A stretch of 64,000 bases of DNA, from contig CM018680.1 in the NCBI GenBank assembly GCA_009363875.1, positions 63,399,279-63,463,278 on the forward strand, in the 5' to 3' direction. The position numbers and the translations under genes are program-made. Origin of the DNA: Mikania micrantha (Eukaryota; Streptophyta; Magnoliopsida; Asterales; Asteraceae). Shown here one piece after another: positions 23,084 to 34,420 of this stretch (within the stretch, counting starts at the first letter, position 1; each line of letters opens with the position of its first letter). The notes under the pieces are model-generated. The model saw only the letters and a list, made by a program, of their open reading frames with translations, had not been told where the DNA came from and ran no database searches.

Positions 23084-23360
23084 TTGACTTCGGTAGGTAT
23101 CAAAGGCTACATGTATTGTCACATACTCCGTGAATCATTTCCTTTGACTTCGGTTAATTGCTTTGACTTCATGTATTGTCACGTGGATGGTTTCCACATC
23201 CGTGAATCAATGCCTTTGACTTCGGTTAATTGCTTTGACTTCATGTATTGTCACGTGGATGGTTTCCACATCCGTGAATCATTGCTTTTGACTTCGGTTA
23301 ATTGCTTTGACTTCATGTATTGTCACGTGGTTGGCTACCACTCCATGGATCATGTTTTTA
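23084..23360 (+). repeat. 72-bp tandem repeats in LTR B
   Basis: Counterpart of the array in LTR A, same number of units. The last unit has stem GTGGT/ACCAC around TGGCT where A has TTAGCT-type loop bases, so the loop varies and the stem holds. Confidence 0.82.
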
Positions 23361-24045
23361 ACTTATGTTAATTACATAATGACCATGTATAGTCACGAAC
23401 ATTATTTGAGAATGTTGATGCTGAGATTGGTTGATTGGTTTGTGGTTTGATTATCTATTATTGACTATGTTTATTATGACTGATTATGACTGATTGGTTA
23501 TGTGATTATGTGGTTGTGTATGTGTTTGTTTTGTTGAGTTTGGGGATTGGTTGGATTATCTCATACAGGTATTATTATTATTATGGATTTTCTCAGAAAA
23601 TCATAAGCCTTTATACTCATTTTATCTAAAAATTTTATAAAACCATTTTTAAACTTAACCTCTTAAATCCCTTTTATAAAACCTGTTTAAGTATAAAATC
23701 TTATGATTACTCACCAACTACTTTGTAGTTGACACTTGATTTCTTACATGTTTCAGGTGATGGAAACAAGTAGGATGAAGAGGGCGATCTCTTCTATTTT
23801 GGATATCATCATTTAGGGTCTTGGACTTAGCTAAATAACTAAATATCTGGCGACTAGAATTTAGTTACATAGCTAAATCTCTTTTGTAATTGTTGTAACT
23901 ATTTCATGATGAACATGATTTTTGTGAAATTATTTGGTTGATTGATTGATGTATGATGATTGAATTTAGATGCCCACAAGCTTTTGAACAATCTACACAT
24001 CCCTCGTGGCATCCCGACGTTTCCGCCATTGGTCGGGGTGTTACA

Positions 24046-27013
24046 TTCACCCTTAGGAATCCCACTATTTCACCTTAGAATGGGGTATGAACAAACCTCC
24101 TTTCTATTTCTGGTCGATTTGTTAGAAAATCCGTTGTTTCCTTTTCCCCAAACCCCTGCAGCCGAATGGCCAACACAGCCCATCGAATGACCGAGTTACC
24201 ACATTCGGCCGAATGTCCAAGGCCTCATTCTGTCGGCCACCTGGTCATTCGATCGCCTAATCCTCATTCGGTCGGACATGTTGTTTCGGTGCCAGCCATT
24301 CGATAGGCCAGTCATTATTCGATCAAGCCTCATTCGACCTAGTCCCCTCATTCGGCCGAATGGCCTATGGCCCTTCCTTCGGCTGAGCCTTCATTCGATC
24401 AGCAAGTTCTCAATCGACCAATGTTATTTTGTCCAGTTCACCACCGAAGCAACACCTCATTCGGCCCACTTTCATTCGACTAGGGCTCATTCGGTCGGGA
24501 CTCATTCTGCTGGTCCAATGTTTCGGCCCACGGTCTCATTCGACCAGCCCAATGCATTTGACCATGTTGATACAAGACCCATTCGAATAAGAACTCCTTT
24601 AGCTTGGCCACCTTTGCATGCTTAGAAATTGTGTGTGTGTGTGTGCATGAGAAGAAAGATTAGGATTTTCTTTTCATGCAATAAACCTTGGTTAGACTTT
24701 GAATCACACATAGAGTTATAAATAGGAAATGGGGTTTCTTAATCATGCTAACAACTACATATGGACTGTTAACATTCGTTGGTTAAGTTAACACATCGAG
24801 ATTTCATCGTAAATCTATGTGGAGCAAAATGATAACATACGGTTCAGGTGTTGATTTAATTATTAACATCTAAACTTTATGAGATTTCATACGAACTTGT
24901 AACCAAATTAAGATGATTCACTTGAATTATCTATGATGGATTATACAAATCAAAGGCAAATGAACGGGCCGAGGTTGGCCCAATGGGTTTTAACTAAGCC
25001 CATCATACGTTAAAGATCTTTTCATTTAAGTTAATTACGTTTTGAATAAAAGAAATCAAAATACAAACCTTATTACATTAATTAAATGATTTTAAAAGAA
25101 TGTCTAACTAATATAAAGATGTTTTAACTAAAGACTTGTAATGAGTAATTGAGGATATGGGTTACTAATGGGTAATAAGGTTAGTCTAGTTATTAGAAAT
25201 CTTAGAAGCACATTAGTAATTCTAGGACACTTAGTTGCACGACCGAGACCAAACCCTAGACCCAACGTTTATTTTAAACACTTATAGTATCCGAATTTCT
25301 TAAAACAACTCAGGTACTAAAGATACATAAGCAACAGTTAAAGAGCGCGCATTATCTTTTGTGATTCATTTGCACAGCAACACAAGTGAGTTCATTGCTC
25401 CTTTTCTAACATTTTTGTATTAAAACGAGAGGCTGAGAAGCATGCGTAAACTGTTTTATTTAAATTGTTTACTTAAATGCTTTTACTTTATATATGTTCT
25501 ACATGTATAACTGTTATTCTAGACTTCTGTCTAGGTGAACTGTTTATTTGACTTAAAGACAAGTTATTTATCCATCATGAATAAATAACTCTTCAAATCA
25601 AAGAACTAATTTCAAAGAACCATTTTCAAAGAACTACTTTCAAGGAACTAAAGGTCTAGAACAAAGAGCTATTTTCAAAGGTTTATTTCAAAGAACTAAC
25701 GATATATTTTCAAAGAACTATTGCAATAGTGTGTTGTCAAAGAACTAACGATCTATTTTCAAAGAACTATTGCAAGAGTGTGTTGTCAAAGAACTAACGA
25801 TCTATATCGAAGAACTAATTACAAAGAACTATTTCAAGAGAGTGTTGTCAAAGAACTAACGATCTATTTCAAAGAATTAATTACAAACAACTATTTTAAG
25901 GGTCTACCTGGGAAATATCAAAGATAGCATGTGCCATTCTCAGGTTTGAAAGATGTCCTAGCTAGACTGATCGAACATGAGACACATGTTTGATGATATT
26001 TACAGTATTCCCTAACTGTTTTGAGGAACATTTAGGAAATGCTCAATGATAACATGTGCTAACGAACTATACGAACTATGAACAGTCTAAAGAACTATGA
26101 AAGCCTATATATCAAAAGATGTCCTATTTAGACTGATTGATTATCGGTCACATGTTTGATGAGGTTTACAGATCTCCTATAATACTAAGTACCTGATTGT
26201 CATACTAGTCCACTCGAGTTCACCAAGGCCCAATCAATAGGACTTAGATTTTATTAAATGTTTATTTATTATTTAACTAAACATTTATAACTGTTTCTAC
26301 AATTTTTATGGTTGATCATATTTGTGTGATGAACTATAGAGATCGATAGAGATTTGAAATTATGGTATTTACAGGAACAAAGAACTGAAGAACTAATGGG
26401 TTTTGGTTGGGGTAAAATGCTTAATAATCATTAATATCAATGTCCTATGTGGGTTAGCATGTGGTGGGATGCATCTGGGCGGGCTTGTAGGCTTGACTCA
26501 GGGGTATGCCCTATATATAAACATACCAAGCTGGATGATACAGGTGATGTTAATGAGGTTAAGATTTTATCTGAAAGGTTCACAAATCTATTTTTCATTA
26601 ATAAAACTACATGAACTCACCAACCATGTGTTGACTTGATCTTTTTGCATGACTTCTCAGGTGACGAACAGGTCGATTAGGAAGTCATTACTTCTGGACT
26701 AGGACTTCAAATAGAAGACTTAGTATTTTGGACCTGCATACTTTTGGAAACATCATTATACAGATCATTTTGTATATCATGTGTAAATACAAGATAGAAA
26801 TTTATGATGTTAATGGTAGATTTACATTGTTAAATTATAAACAATACTGATGTAATTTAACTTTGTAATTCTATTATATTTAGAATTTCTCATTTATATC
26901 ATGTGCAATGTAAACAATCTGATCATTTCGATTATCACTCACTATATCGTGCTCCAGGAACCTTCCGCCCGATAGAGAAACCCGACCCTACCCCACCGAC
27001 CCGGGGTGTGACA
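24046..27013 (+). repeat. 3' LTR of X, lacking its first part
   Basis: The last 950 bp match 4528-5478, and the end GGGTGTGACA abuts element Z. The first part holds a CATTCGGCC-rich island (about 24150-24600), similar in style to the CGAATGGCC words of the W LTR. Comparison with W suggests that roughly the first 1 kb of the LTR is missing. Around 25600-25920 there are irregular repeats of CAAAGAACTA. A GT dinucleotide run lies near 24630. No coding sequence seen. Confidence 0.82.
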
Positions 27014-28560
27014 GCTTGGTTAGCGGATAACCAGTCCATTCCAACGACTAAGTCGAAGCTTCCGAGAGTTACCGGCATTAAGTCAATTTCGAGTTCGTGA
27101 TCCGCTAACACCATGACGCATCCTTGAAAGTTGTGCTGTGTTTCAATCAGCTTGCCGTCGGCTAACTCTACAGTATATTTATAGTCTAGTGGTGTCGGGG
27201 TAATGTCTAGAAATTTACTAAAATCACTAGATATAAAGCCCCTATCGGCACCGGTATCAAATAATATGCTAGCGTAGACATTATTTAAAAGAAACGTACC
27301 GGTTACGATGTTCAGGTCATCCTTGGCTTCCCCCGAGCCAATCACAAAAGCTCGACCCTTGGACGTTCCTCCTCCGGCTTTCTTTAGCTAAGGGCAATCT
27401 CTCCTCATGTGCCCCGGTTTTCCACATTCATAACACCCCTTGAGAGTGTTTTGGTTGTTGTGGTTGTTCTGGTAGTGGTTGGGGTTGTTGTTGTTGACAG
27501 GAAACTTTGACCTACAATCCTTGGCCATGTGGCCTTGTCGTCCGCACTTTGGGCAATGATACCGCTCGCATTGCCCCAAGTGATGGTATGAACATCGGTT
27601 ACACAGGGGATATTTCCCTTGATACACACCCTTCCCCTTGTCATCGGGTTGGGTGGCAGTGAAAGCTCTGGCAGGTGCAGATCGCTGTTGTTGCTGCTGT
27701 GGTTCATGCTGACTAGGTTCCCACTTCCTTTTCTGACTTTCTTGAGGCTTCACATGCTCGCCTCTTTTAGGTAGTTTGCCTTGTGCTACCGCTTGATCAG
27801 TTAGTTTGTGTGCCAGTCGTATTAGGGGTTGGATAGTGGTGAGATCAGAAGCAGTCACCATGCTTTGGATTTGTTCGGGCAGCCCACTGATGAACTGCTC
27901 TATCTTCTTGTATTCCGACGTCACCATCGCCGGGCATAGCTTACACAACTCATGAAATCGAGTGCAGTATTGCTCGATCTTAGATCCCACCATTTTGTGT
28001 ACCCAGAATTCGGGTTCCAGTTTCCATATTTCATCACGAGGACAGTATTCCTCCTGCAGTAGTCTGGTGAAATCAGCCCAGCTCATGGAATTGGCACCGT
28101 CCAATCCTAAGGTTTGAACATGGGTATTCCACCATGTGAGGGCCGGTCCCCCTAGTGTGCCGGTTGCATACTTGACTCGGTTCTCATCGGTACATTCGCA
28201 CATTGCGAACACCGACTCAAATTTCTCCACCCAACGGAGCATCCCGACAGCTCCCTCAGTCCCCTTGAACTTGTGTGGGTGGCAGTTTAGGAAAGATTTA
28301 AAGGAACATCCTTTGCCATTGTTGCCTTGCGATCCTGTTAGTCATAAACCAATGTCGTGTGTTAGTGCGTGTCAGCTATACTATGTTAGTCATGTTAGGC
28401 GAGTGTCAGTATCGTTGTTTGTGCCACTGGTTTCACTGCAAGTCGGTTTGCCTCGTACTCTGCTAGTACTTTGTTGACTCGACGGTCAACCATCATCTTA
28501 ATTACTGCAGCATCCAATGTTCGCCTAGCAAGGCGTGCATGTGGTCCTCTTCCCGCCATA
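27014..28560 (-). pseudogene. gag and protease fragment of Z
   Basis: Begins MAGRGPHARLAR at 28560. After about 40 codons comes a stop-filled stretch of roughly 100 bp, then the gag domain resumes (CHPHKFKGTEGAVG, LRWVEKFESVF, ALTWWNTHVQ). Two CCHC knuckles follow (CPKCGRQGHMAKDC and CYECGKPGHMRRDC). One TAG after the second knuckle separates gag from protease, where the active site reads DTGADRG. The protease is broken off after the MDWLSAN motif by LTR X. The stop-filled stretch may be a short intron or decay; the frame does not close exactly across the best GT-AG pair (28436 to 28335). Confidence 0.87.
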
Positions 28561-28827
28561 GATATTTTCTATACGGAAGGGATAGAATGTTAGTTAGCAT
28601 GAGTCAGAGTGTTAGCCAATGTCATGTCAGAAGTTAAGTTAGATGTCATGTCAGAGGTTATGTTAGCAACAACCATAATGATACAATAGATAATAATAAA
28701 GCATAATTCTCATTTATACCATTTTTTAAGTACAATAATTTCAAAAGGAAAATACAATACTAGTTCTCCAAGCACATCCCGCTCGTCTAGGCAAATATAG
28801 AAAGAAATACAAAATAAAATAGTCCAG

Positions 28828-29562
28828 CTAATCCGAGTCCATGGTGACATGTGAAATGTCACTGTCAGCATCTCCGTCATCTTCATCCTCCTCTGGATCC
28901 TCATTAGGATCCTCGTCAAAGTCCCCTTCTTCGAGATCCTCGGCCTCGAACTGAGGTTCGCCGTCGTCGACTGGTGGCTCCTCAATGAACTGCGCAGCCC
29001 ACGCATTGAGCATGGCGTCGCTAGCCTGGACAATCGCCTGAGTCTCCTCGTTGGCGACTCGGTTCTGAGTAATGCGTCCATCATGCTCCTGCATGACGTC
29101 GACCATCTGCTGGTGCTGACTCACCAGCTGGGCCACTTGGAGACGTAAGGCCTCCATCTGTTCCTCTAACCGGTCATTTCGCCTCTCAAGGCGATCGTTC
29201 TTCTCACGCAGTACTCGGACCTCGTTCGATAGTTCGCCACTCCTCTAGATCTCACGCCGGGTGCAGGCAACAGGAGCCGCGAAGGCCTGCTCTAATGGTA
29301 CTCCGAGTGGCGGTAGTCGATGACCTGGAGATGTATTGCCGGGATAACGGTATGGAGGTACCCTCTTTCCGATAATCCACTCCTGTATCATCGTGGGAAA
29401 CCATCCCCAATGTCGAGCTCGTGCCGCGTGTCAAGCCCGTCTATCCATCTCGGCATCTACCTGTGCCACTATGTCGTGAACTCGTCGTCGTCTCTCTGCC
29501 ACCATATTGTCCATGGTCGGGAGTCTGGCTGTGTTCCTACAAGCGTCATTGTTGTCGGCCAT
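28828..29562 (-). pseudogene. extra ORF upstream of gag in Z (coiled coil, acidic tail)
   Basis: From the ATG at 29562 (MADNNDACRN) one frame runs 245 codons to a stop at 28828, with two internal stops, TGA near 29429 and TAG near 29247. Both look like C-to-T changes. The second half is predicted by eye to be a coiled coil (MEALRLQVAQLVSQHQQMV and preceding RLERRNDRLEEQ). It ends in a very acidic stretch rich in Glu and Asp. It sits where most gypsy elements have only a leader. I recognise no domain. It may be a separate accessory protein or the N-terminus of a spliced gag. Confidence 0.6.
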
Positions 29563-29703
29563 CCTGTAAGTCTCAAGTTAGTAAGAAACAGTTCAATATA
29601 ATCAATAATATCATCAATGTGCAAGTTCTACGTGTAGTGTCTAAAGTTGAGCAATGGCTATAGTCTAAGTTTACTACATGCAAACCTAGTTTCCAATAAC
29701 TAA

Positions 29704-29716
29704 GGCTCTGATACCA
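29704..29716 (-). other. primer-binding site of Z (initiator Met tRNA)
   Basis: TGGTATCAGAGCC on the minus strand, three bases inside the LTR end at 29720. Confidence 0.95.
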
Positions 29717-29719
29717 GTC

Positions 29720-32648
29720 TGTCACACCCCCAAATTTCCATTGGTGGTGTATGTCCACGTGGATGTGACGTGTCTAGAATCACAGCTCATGGTCATATAG
29801 AACACCTCTATATGCGTTTACAAATACAATGTTCGACACATACACTTGACAAAATAGTTTGCAGCGGAATAATAGTTATCATATTGCAGCGGAAAAAAAA
29901 TGCTTGACATAATGCACCGGAAAATGTATGTAATCTAACACAACATTGTTTAATAGAATAAAAGTAAATTGTTTTCAAAAATGACATGGCAGAGTGCATG
30001 TAAGTCCCTAATGCTTGTCCCTTAATTTGTGCATTTATGTCCTCATGCTAGTCGCGCTAGTTACCTGAGAATACAAGTTAGAAAAGTGTTAACACAATGG
30101 TTGGTGAGTTCACAGGTTTTGATATACATATAGTAATAAAAGTGTGTTATGTTGTTTATCAATTGTTAGTACCAAGCCCTAGGCTCCAAGTGTCAGTGCG
30201 TCATTACCGAGCTAGACTTGTTTGTCCTTGCCTCCGCTATGCCTCGTATGCATAGCAAGTTAGGTCAGAGTTTGCACGGGTTATGACATCCAGTCAACAT
30301 GGTGCCCCGTGGGGTTATTCATTCCCTAATGGATCCATTCAAACCTGCCACATTGTTCGTACATTAATGGTAAGACTTTGTAAGGGCTTGTTACGAGTTC
30401 AACACTTAATGTTTGTCCAATAAACTAGCATACACAAAAATGTTTGTAATAGTAATAATTGTTTGACTCGATGCAACTAGTATTCTCCCCCTATTTAAAA
30501 GCGTTTGAAAAGAGTAAAGAGGGGCCGTAAACTCACCTTAGTGATATGAACGTAAGTATGCGTAAGCTCCTCGAGTAAGTGGCGCGTCGGTCACCGGCAA
30601 CCAATATTGGATATTGTACATGAGTTTGTGTAAGCGACCGTGGTAGTGTTCGTGTTAGTGCTCGTGTTTGTGACCAACAACCCTTGGTTGTTCATGTTTG
30701 TCCGTGTCGGTCCACAATGACCGTGTTTGCTAGTGTTGGTCCACATTGACCGTAAGTTGATCGTGTCAAATCAACGACCCGTTGGTGAACCGTGAGATGG
30801 TTGCGAATCGTGTAGCAAATGTGTAAGTGCTCGTCGTGTGTAAAATGTGCATGTCGCGTCTATGGATAACTTACTATTGATAGTAAGTTTCCATTTATGG
30901 AAGGTTCACAAAGCATAACGATTTTTATAGTTCTAGCATGCTCGTTTGTCCTACGTGATCATGTTAACACATAGCACATCATCATACGAATTCAAATAAG
31001 TCGTTTTCATCGTGTTAGTACATAAAAGTTTCCTAAAATGGAAAGTTTCCATTTTTAGCATACGTGATGTCGGAAACCATCTAACTTAGCATTTAATCAT
31101 CATATTACAACATAATAAGTCATTTAGCATGCTCAAATCATACAAAATGTTTACAAGTCGGTTTTGTAAAAATAAAGTTACTAAGTATAGTAACTTTGTA
31201 GTTTTGCATAGAAATAACCATTTTAACATCTCTAAACCAATTTTCATATCACCAAACATCATAATAGGCTACCTAGCATCATGTAAGCATATCAACATAA
31301 TCAAATTCATCCACTTAGCATCATTTCAATAACAAAATTTACTAAAAATAGTAACTTATCACATATGACCATATTTATCACTAAAAATCATTATCTAAGT
31401 ATTCAATATATCATAATATCCATAAATCAACAAACTAGTGTTCATGCATGTTCATCATTTTTACCAAATATTCAGCTTGTGACTAAAAAGTTACTAAAAA
31501 TATAAATAATCATCAATAAACCATTTTTGACCATTTTAACATCATCCAATCATGAAATAATCTTCTAATACCATCAAGAAACATATCTATATACTCAAAA
31601 TCATTCTAACATTCATGGATCATACATGCATGGCCAAATTTCAACATGTTATTTACAAATCATGAGTTTTATCTATACTCATCATCATGGATCATCACAA
31701 TATGCTACTAAATCACTCTAGATCATCATAAATCACATCAAAACCAACAAACCTAGAAACAAAATTCGTGCATGTGCTTCAAGGGTGCTTGCTTGTGGTT
31801 ATAAGGCCTTGCATGTGTGGGTATGAGGTGTGAAAGTGAGTTTAAGTCTAGAAAGTACCTTTGAGTGCTCCTAAAAGGTTGAGATGATGATGAAATCGAG
31901 CTAGAAGGCTCCTAAGTGCTTCTGGACAGCTGGTTCGTACAGGGATGTAGAGGTGGTGACGGTGTCGAGCTTCCAACGTAGTTCTTCAAGCTTCCAATCC
32001 TCACCTCAAGCTTCCACAAGCTTGATAATGGCTTCTAACAGGGTAAAAATGGAGTTTTCTGGTGGGGAAGACAATCTTGAGTGCCCGGAAATCGATTTGT
32101 GCGAAATAGGGTGGCTGGTGATGATGGTGTCTTCGTTTTATAAAGATTTTGCGTGCTAGCCTCGTCGCGTACCGCGGAGAGGGTCAAAAAGATTCTCCAC
32201 ATACCGCGGCGGATTTCGGGAGTCAAACCCCCGCAATGTATGTCGCGTATCACGAATGGGCCTCTTGTTGGGCCACCGCGTACCGCGGTGGGCCCCAGAT
32301 GAGCCCAATAAGCCCTTTTTAATGGATTCATCCGTTTGTCATCGTTTTCACGCTTCCGAACTATCGTTTGGCCTTGTTTGAACTTCCTAGTTCAATGTGT
32401 GAGTGTTTTCGTGAGGTTTCGAATGTGGTGCTACACAATGTGCTTGATGTTCACCAACGTTCGTGTGTTTTGACACGTGTGTACTGTTTGCCGATAATCC
32501 CACGAATTATCCTGTTGTGTGTCAGTGTCTGTACTGTTGTGCCACGTGTCACACTAATTAAGCTAATTCTAGTGCCACGTGTACATAAAGTATTTAAATA
32601 AACATTTAAATAAGTAAGATGCTAACCTGGAAATTACGGGGTGTCACA
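29720..32648 (-). repeat. 5' LTR of Z
   Basis: A 2929-bp segment. Read on the minus strand it starts TGTGACACCCCG and ends GGGTGTGACA. The right part includes CCGCGG-containing, GC-richer sequence (32160-32310); the left half is AT-rich (31080-31740). It lacks the GTGACGAT hairpins and the GCCCTATATATA module found in the other Tekay-like LTRs, as far as I can see. No coding sequence recognised. Confidence 0.88.
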
Positions 32649-34420
32649 TGTGACACTGTCCACTGGTTTGTGGATGGTATGGCATTGAAAATTTATGGTC
32701 CACTCCATAGCATGACAACGCCTTATCGAGTTGGGAATTGCAGAAATGAGTCCCACGGTCACTAATGAGTGCTTTGGGGGCACCAAAGCGAGAAAACAAC
32801 TCCTTCAGAAATCTCATGACCACTCTAGCATCATTAGTGGGCAAGGCTTAGGCCTCTATCCAATTGGAAACGTAGTCGACTTCAACTAGAATGTATCGCT
32901 TACCGTGAGATGTTAGGAACAACCCCATAAAATCAATACCCCAGACGTCAAAAATTTCACAAACTTGGATTCCATTCTGGGGCATCTCATCCTGTGATGA
33001 GATGTTGCTTGCCCTTTGGCAAGCATCGCAAGCTCGGACCATATCATGAGCGACTCTGAAAATGGTGGGCCAATAGAATCCGGCATCAAAAACCTTCTTC
33101 ACAGTAAGAGTCGCTACAAGATGACCACCAGTCAGTCCCTCATGACAATGCCTCAAGATCTTGTGCGCTTCACCTCCATACACGCACCTACACACAATAT
33201 GATCAACTCCAATCCTAAACAGGTTAGGATCCTCCCACAGGTAATACTTGACATCAGAAAAGAACTTCTTCTGTAGATGTGTCAAGCCCTTCAAAACAAT
33301 CCCACACACGAGATAATTCGCGAAATCAGCAAACCATGGACACTCCTCATCCTGCGTCTGTATGTGCATAAGAAACTCGTGGAGGAAATTGTCATTTATG
33401 TGTGACCCATAAGTTCTAATGAAGCGGAGCACTCGAGACGAGAGAGGTGATCTGCTGCAACATTCTCAGCTCCCTTTTTGTCACGGATTTCAATGTCGAA
33501 TTCTTGCAACAATAGAATCTAACGAATCAGCCTGGGTTTAGCTTCTTGCTTGCTAAATAAGTAATGGAGGGCTGCATGATCCGTAATCACAATGGTCTTT
33601 AAAAGGACAAGATAGGAGCGGAATTTATCGAACGCAAAGACCACAGCTAGGAGCTCCTTCTTGGTGGTGGTGTAATGCTCATGGGCATCATTAAGGGTCT
33701 TCCTCACATAGTAAATTGGGTGGAAGTGTTTGTCCATCCTTTGACCCAAAACTGCCCAAACACAAAGTCGCTTGCGTCACACATAAGCTCAAATGGAAGT
33801 GACCAATCGGGAGCTATCATGATCGGAGCATTAACCAACTTCTCCTTCAACAACCTAAATGCATGAAGGCATTCATCAAAAAACACGAACGAGGCATCTT
33901 TCTCAAGAAGCTGAGTCATGGGTTGAGCTATCTTTGAGAAATCCTTGATGAAACACCTATAGAACCCCGCGTGTCCTAAGAAACTTCGAATAGATTTCAC
34001 AGAAGTGGGTGGCGGAAGCTTGACAATGGTCTCAATATTGCCTCGGTCGACCTCAAGTCCGTCACGTGAAATCTTATGCCCTAAAACAATGCCCTCCTTT
34101 CACCAAGAAGTGGCATTTCTCCCAATTCAACACCAAGTTAGCTTATTCACATCTAGCTAACTTCTTCCTTATATTTTCCAAGAAATGATCAAAGGAACTC
34201 CCAAAAACAGAAAAGTCATCCATAAATACCTCCATGGAGTCCTCGATCATATCATGAAAAATAGCCACGATACAACGCTGAAATGTGGCAGGGGCATTGC
34301 AGAGTCCAGAGGGCATTCGCCTGTACACGAATGTGCCATAGGGACATGTGAATGTCATCTTCTCCTGATCCTTAGGAGCAATTGGGATTTGAAAGTATCC
34401 AGAAAAACCATCCAAGAAAC
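32649..34420 (-). pseudogene. pol of T: reverse transcriptase 3' part, RNase H, integrase 5' part
   Basis: Begins DGFSGYFQIPI right after the C2 insertion and keeps the catalytic FMDD (MEVFMDDFSVFG). Stops and frame changes near 34140, 34000 and 33750 break it. RNase H is recognisable by the HYTTTKKELLAVVFA motif. Integrase has the HHCC finger (HEGLTGGH, CDACQR), the first Asp (WGIDFMG) and the second (LISDRGTHF); the Glu lies beyond the cut. An internal TAA near 32848 separates WIEA from LPTNDARVV, again a likely C-to-T change. Confidence 0.88.

Larger units (their letters stand above)
10275..24045 (+). mobile_element. Tekay-like composite unit Y bounded by LTRs A and B
   Basis: Two LTRs of 3320 and 3329 bp, nearly identical from TGTGACACC to GTGTTACA, flank a primer-binding site, a 1.5-kb leader, gag-pol, a polypurine tract, and 1.1 kb of a different LTR. 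Near-identity of A and B is what one reverse transcription cycle would give. No target duplication frames the unit: GAGAC precedes A and TTCAC follows B. Because A also follows X's polypurine tract directly, A may instead be a shared LTR produced by recombination between two elements. The unit is real as a sequence arrangement; its origin is inference. Confidence 0.65.
20717..24045 (+). repeat. LTR B
   Basis: Nearly the same sequence as LTR A over its whole length, with scattered substitutions and small indels. It ends GGGGTGTTACA and is followed by TTCACCC, with no primer-binding site, so it acts as a 3' LTR. It shares the hairpin pair, the CGAACC island and the 72-bp repeats with A. Confidence 0.92.
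4528..27013 (+). mobile_element. Ty3/gypsy Tekay-like chromovirus X, with unit Y inside its 3' end
   Basis: The plus-strand order is LTR end, Met-tRNA primer-binding site, gag, protease, reverse transcriptase, RNase H, integrase, polypurine tract, LTR sequence. Protease before reverse transcriptase before integrase is the gypsy order. The extreme C-terminus (FTWEREDHM, after VKVRW) is the divergent chromodomain-like tail seen in Tekay/Del chromoviruses. The 951 bp at 4528-5478 match 26064-27013 almost base for base, so these are the 3' ends of the two X LTRs. The 3' LTR lacks its first part: LTR A begins directly at the X polypurine tract instead. The right end abuts the protease code of element Z. 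Confidence 0.8.
27014..32648 (-). mobile_element. Ty3/gypsy Tekay-like element Z, 5' part
   Basis: Minus-strand element: 5' LTR, primer-binding site, an extra upstream ORF, gag with CCHC knuckles, and the start of protease, cut at MDWLSANQA by the insertion of X. Its rest should lie to the left of X, outside the window. Its right LTR end sits in the integrase code of element T. The gag is of the same general type as X and Y but clearly diverged. Confidence 0.88.

Noticed and set aside
10275..24045. Y as a simple nested insertion with target duplication
   Set aside because: The five bases before A (GAGAC) and after B (TTCAC) do not match, and A starts exactly at the X polypurine tract.
24626..24650. 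GT dinucleotide run
   Set aside because: Ordinary microsatellite, too short to matter.
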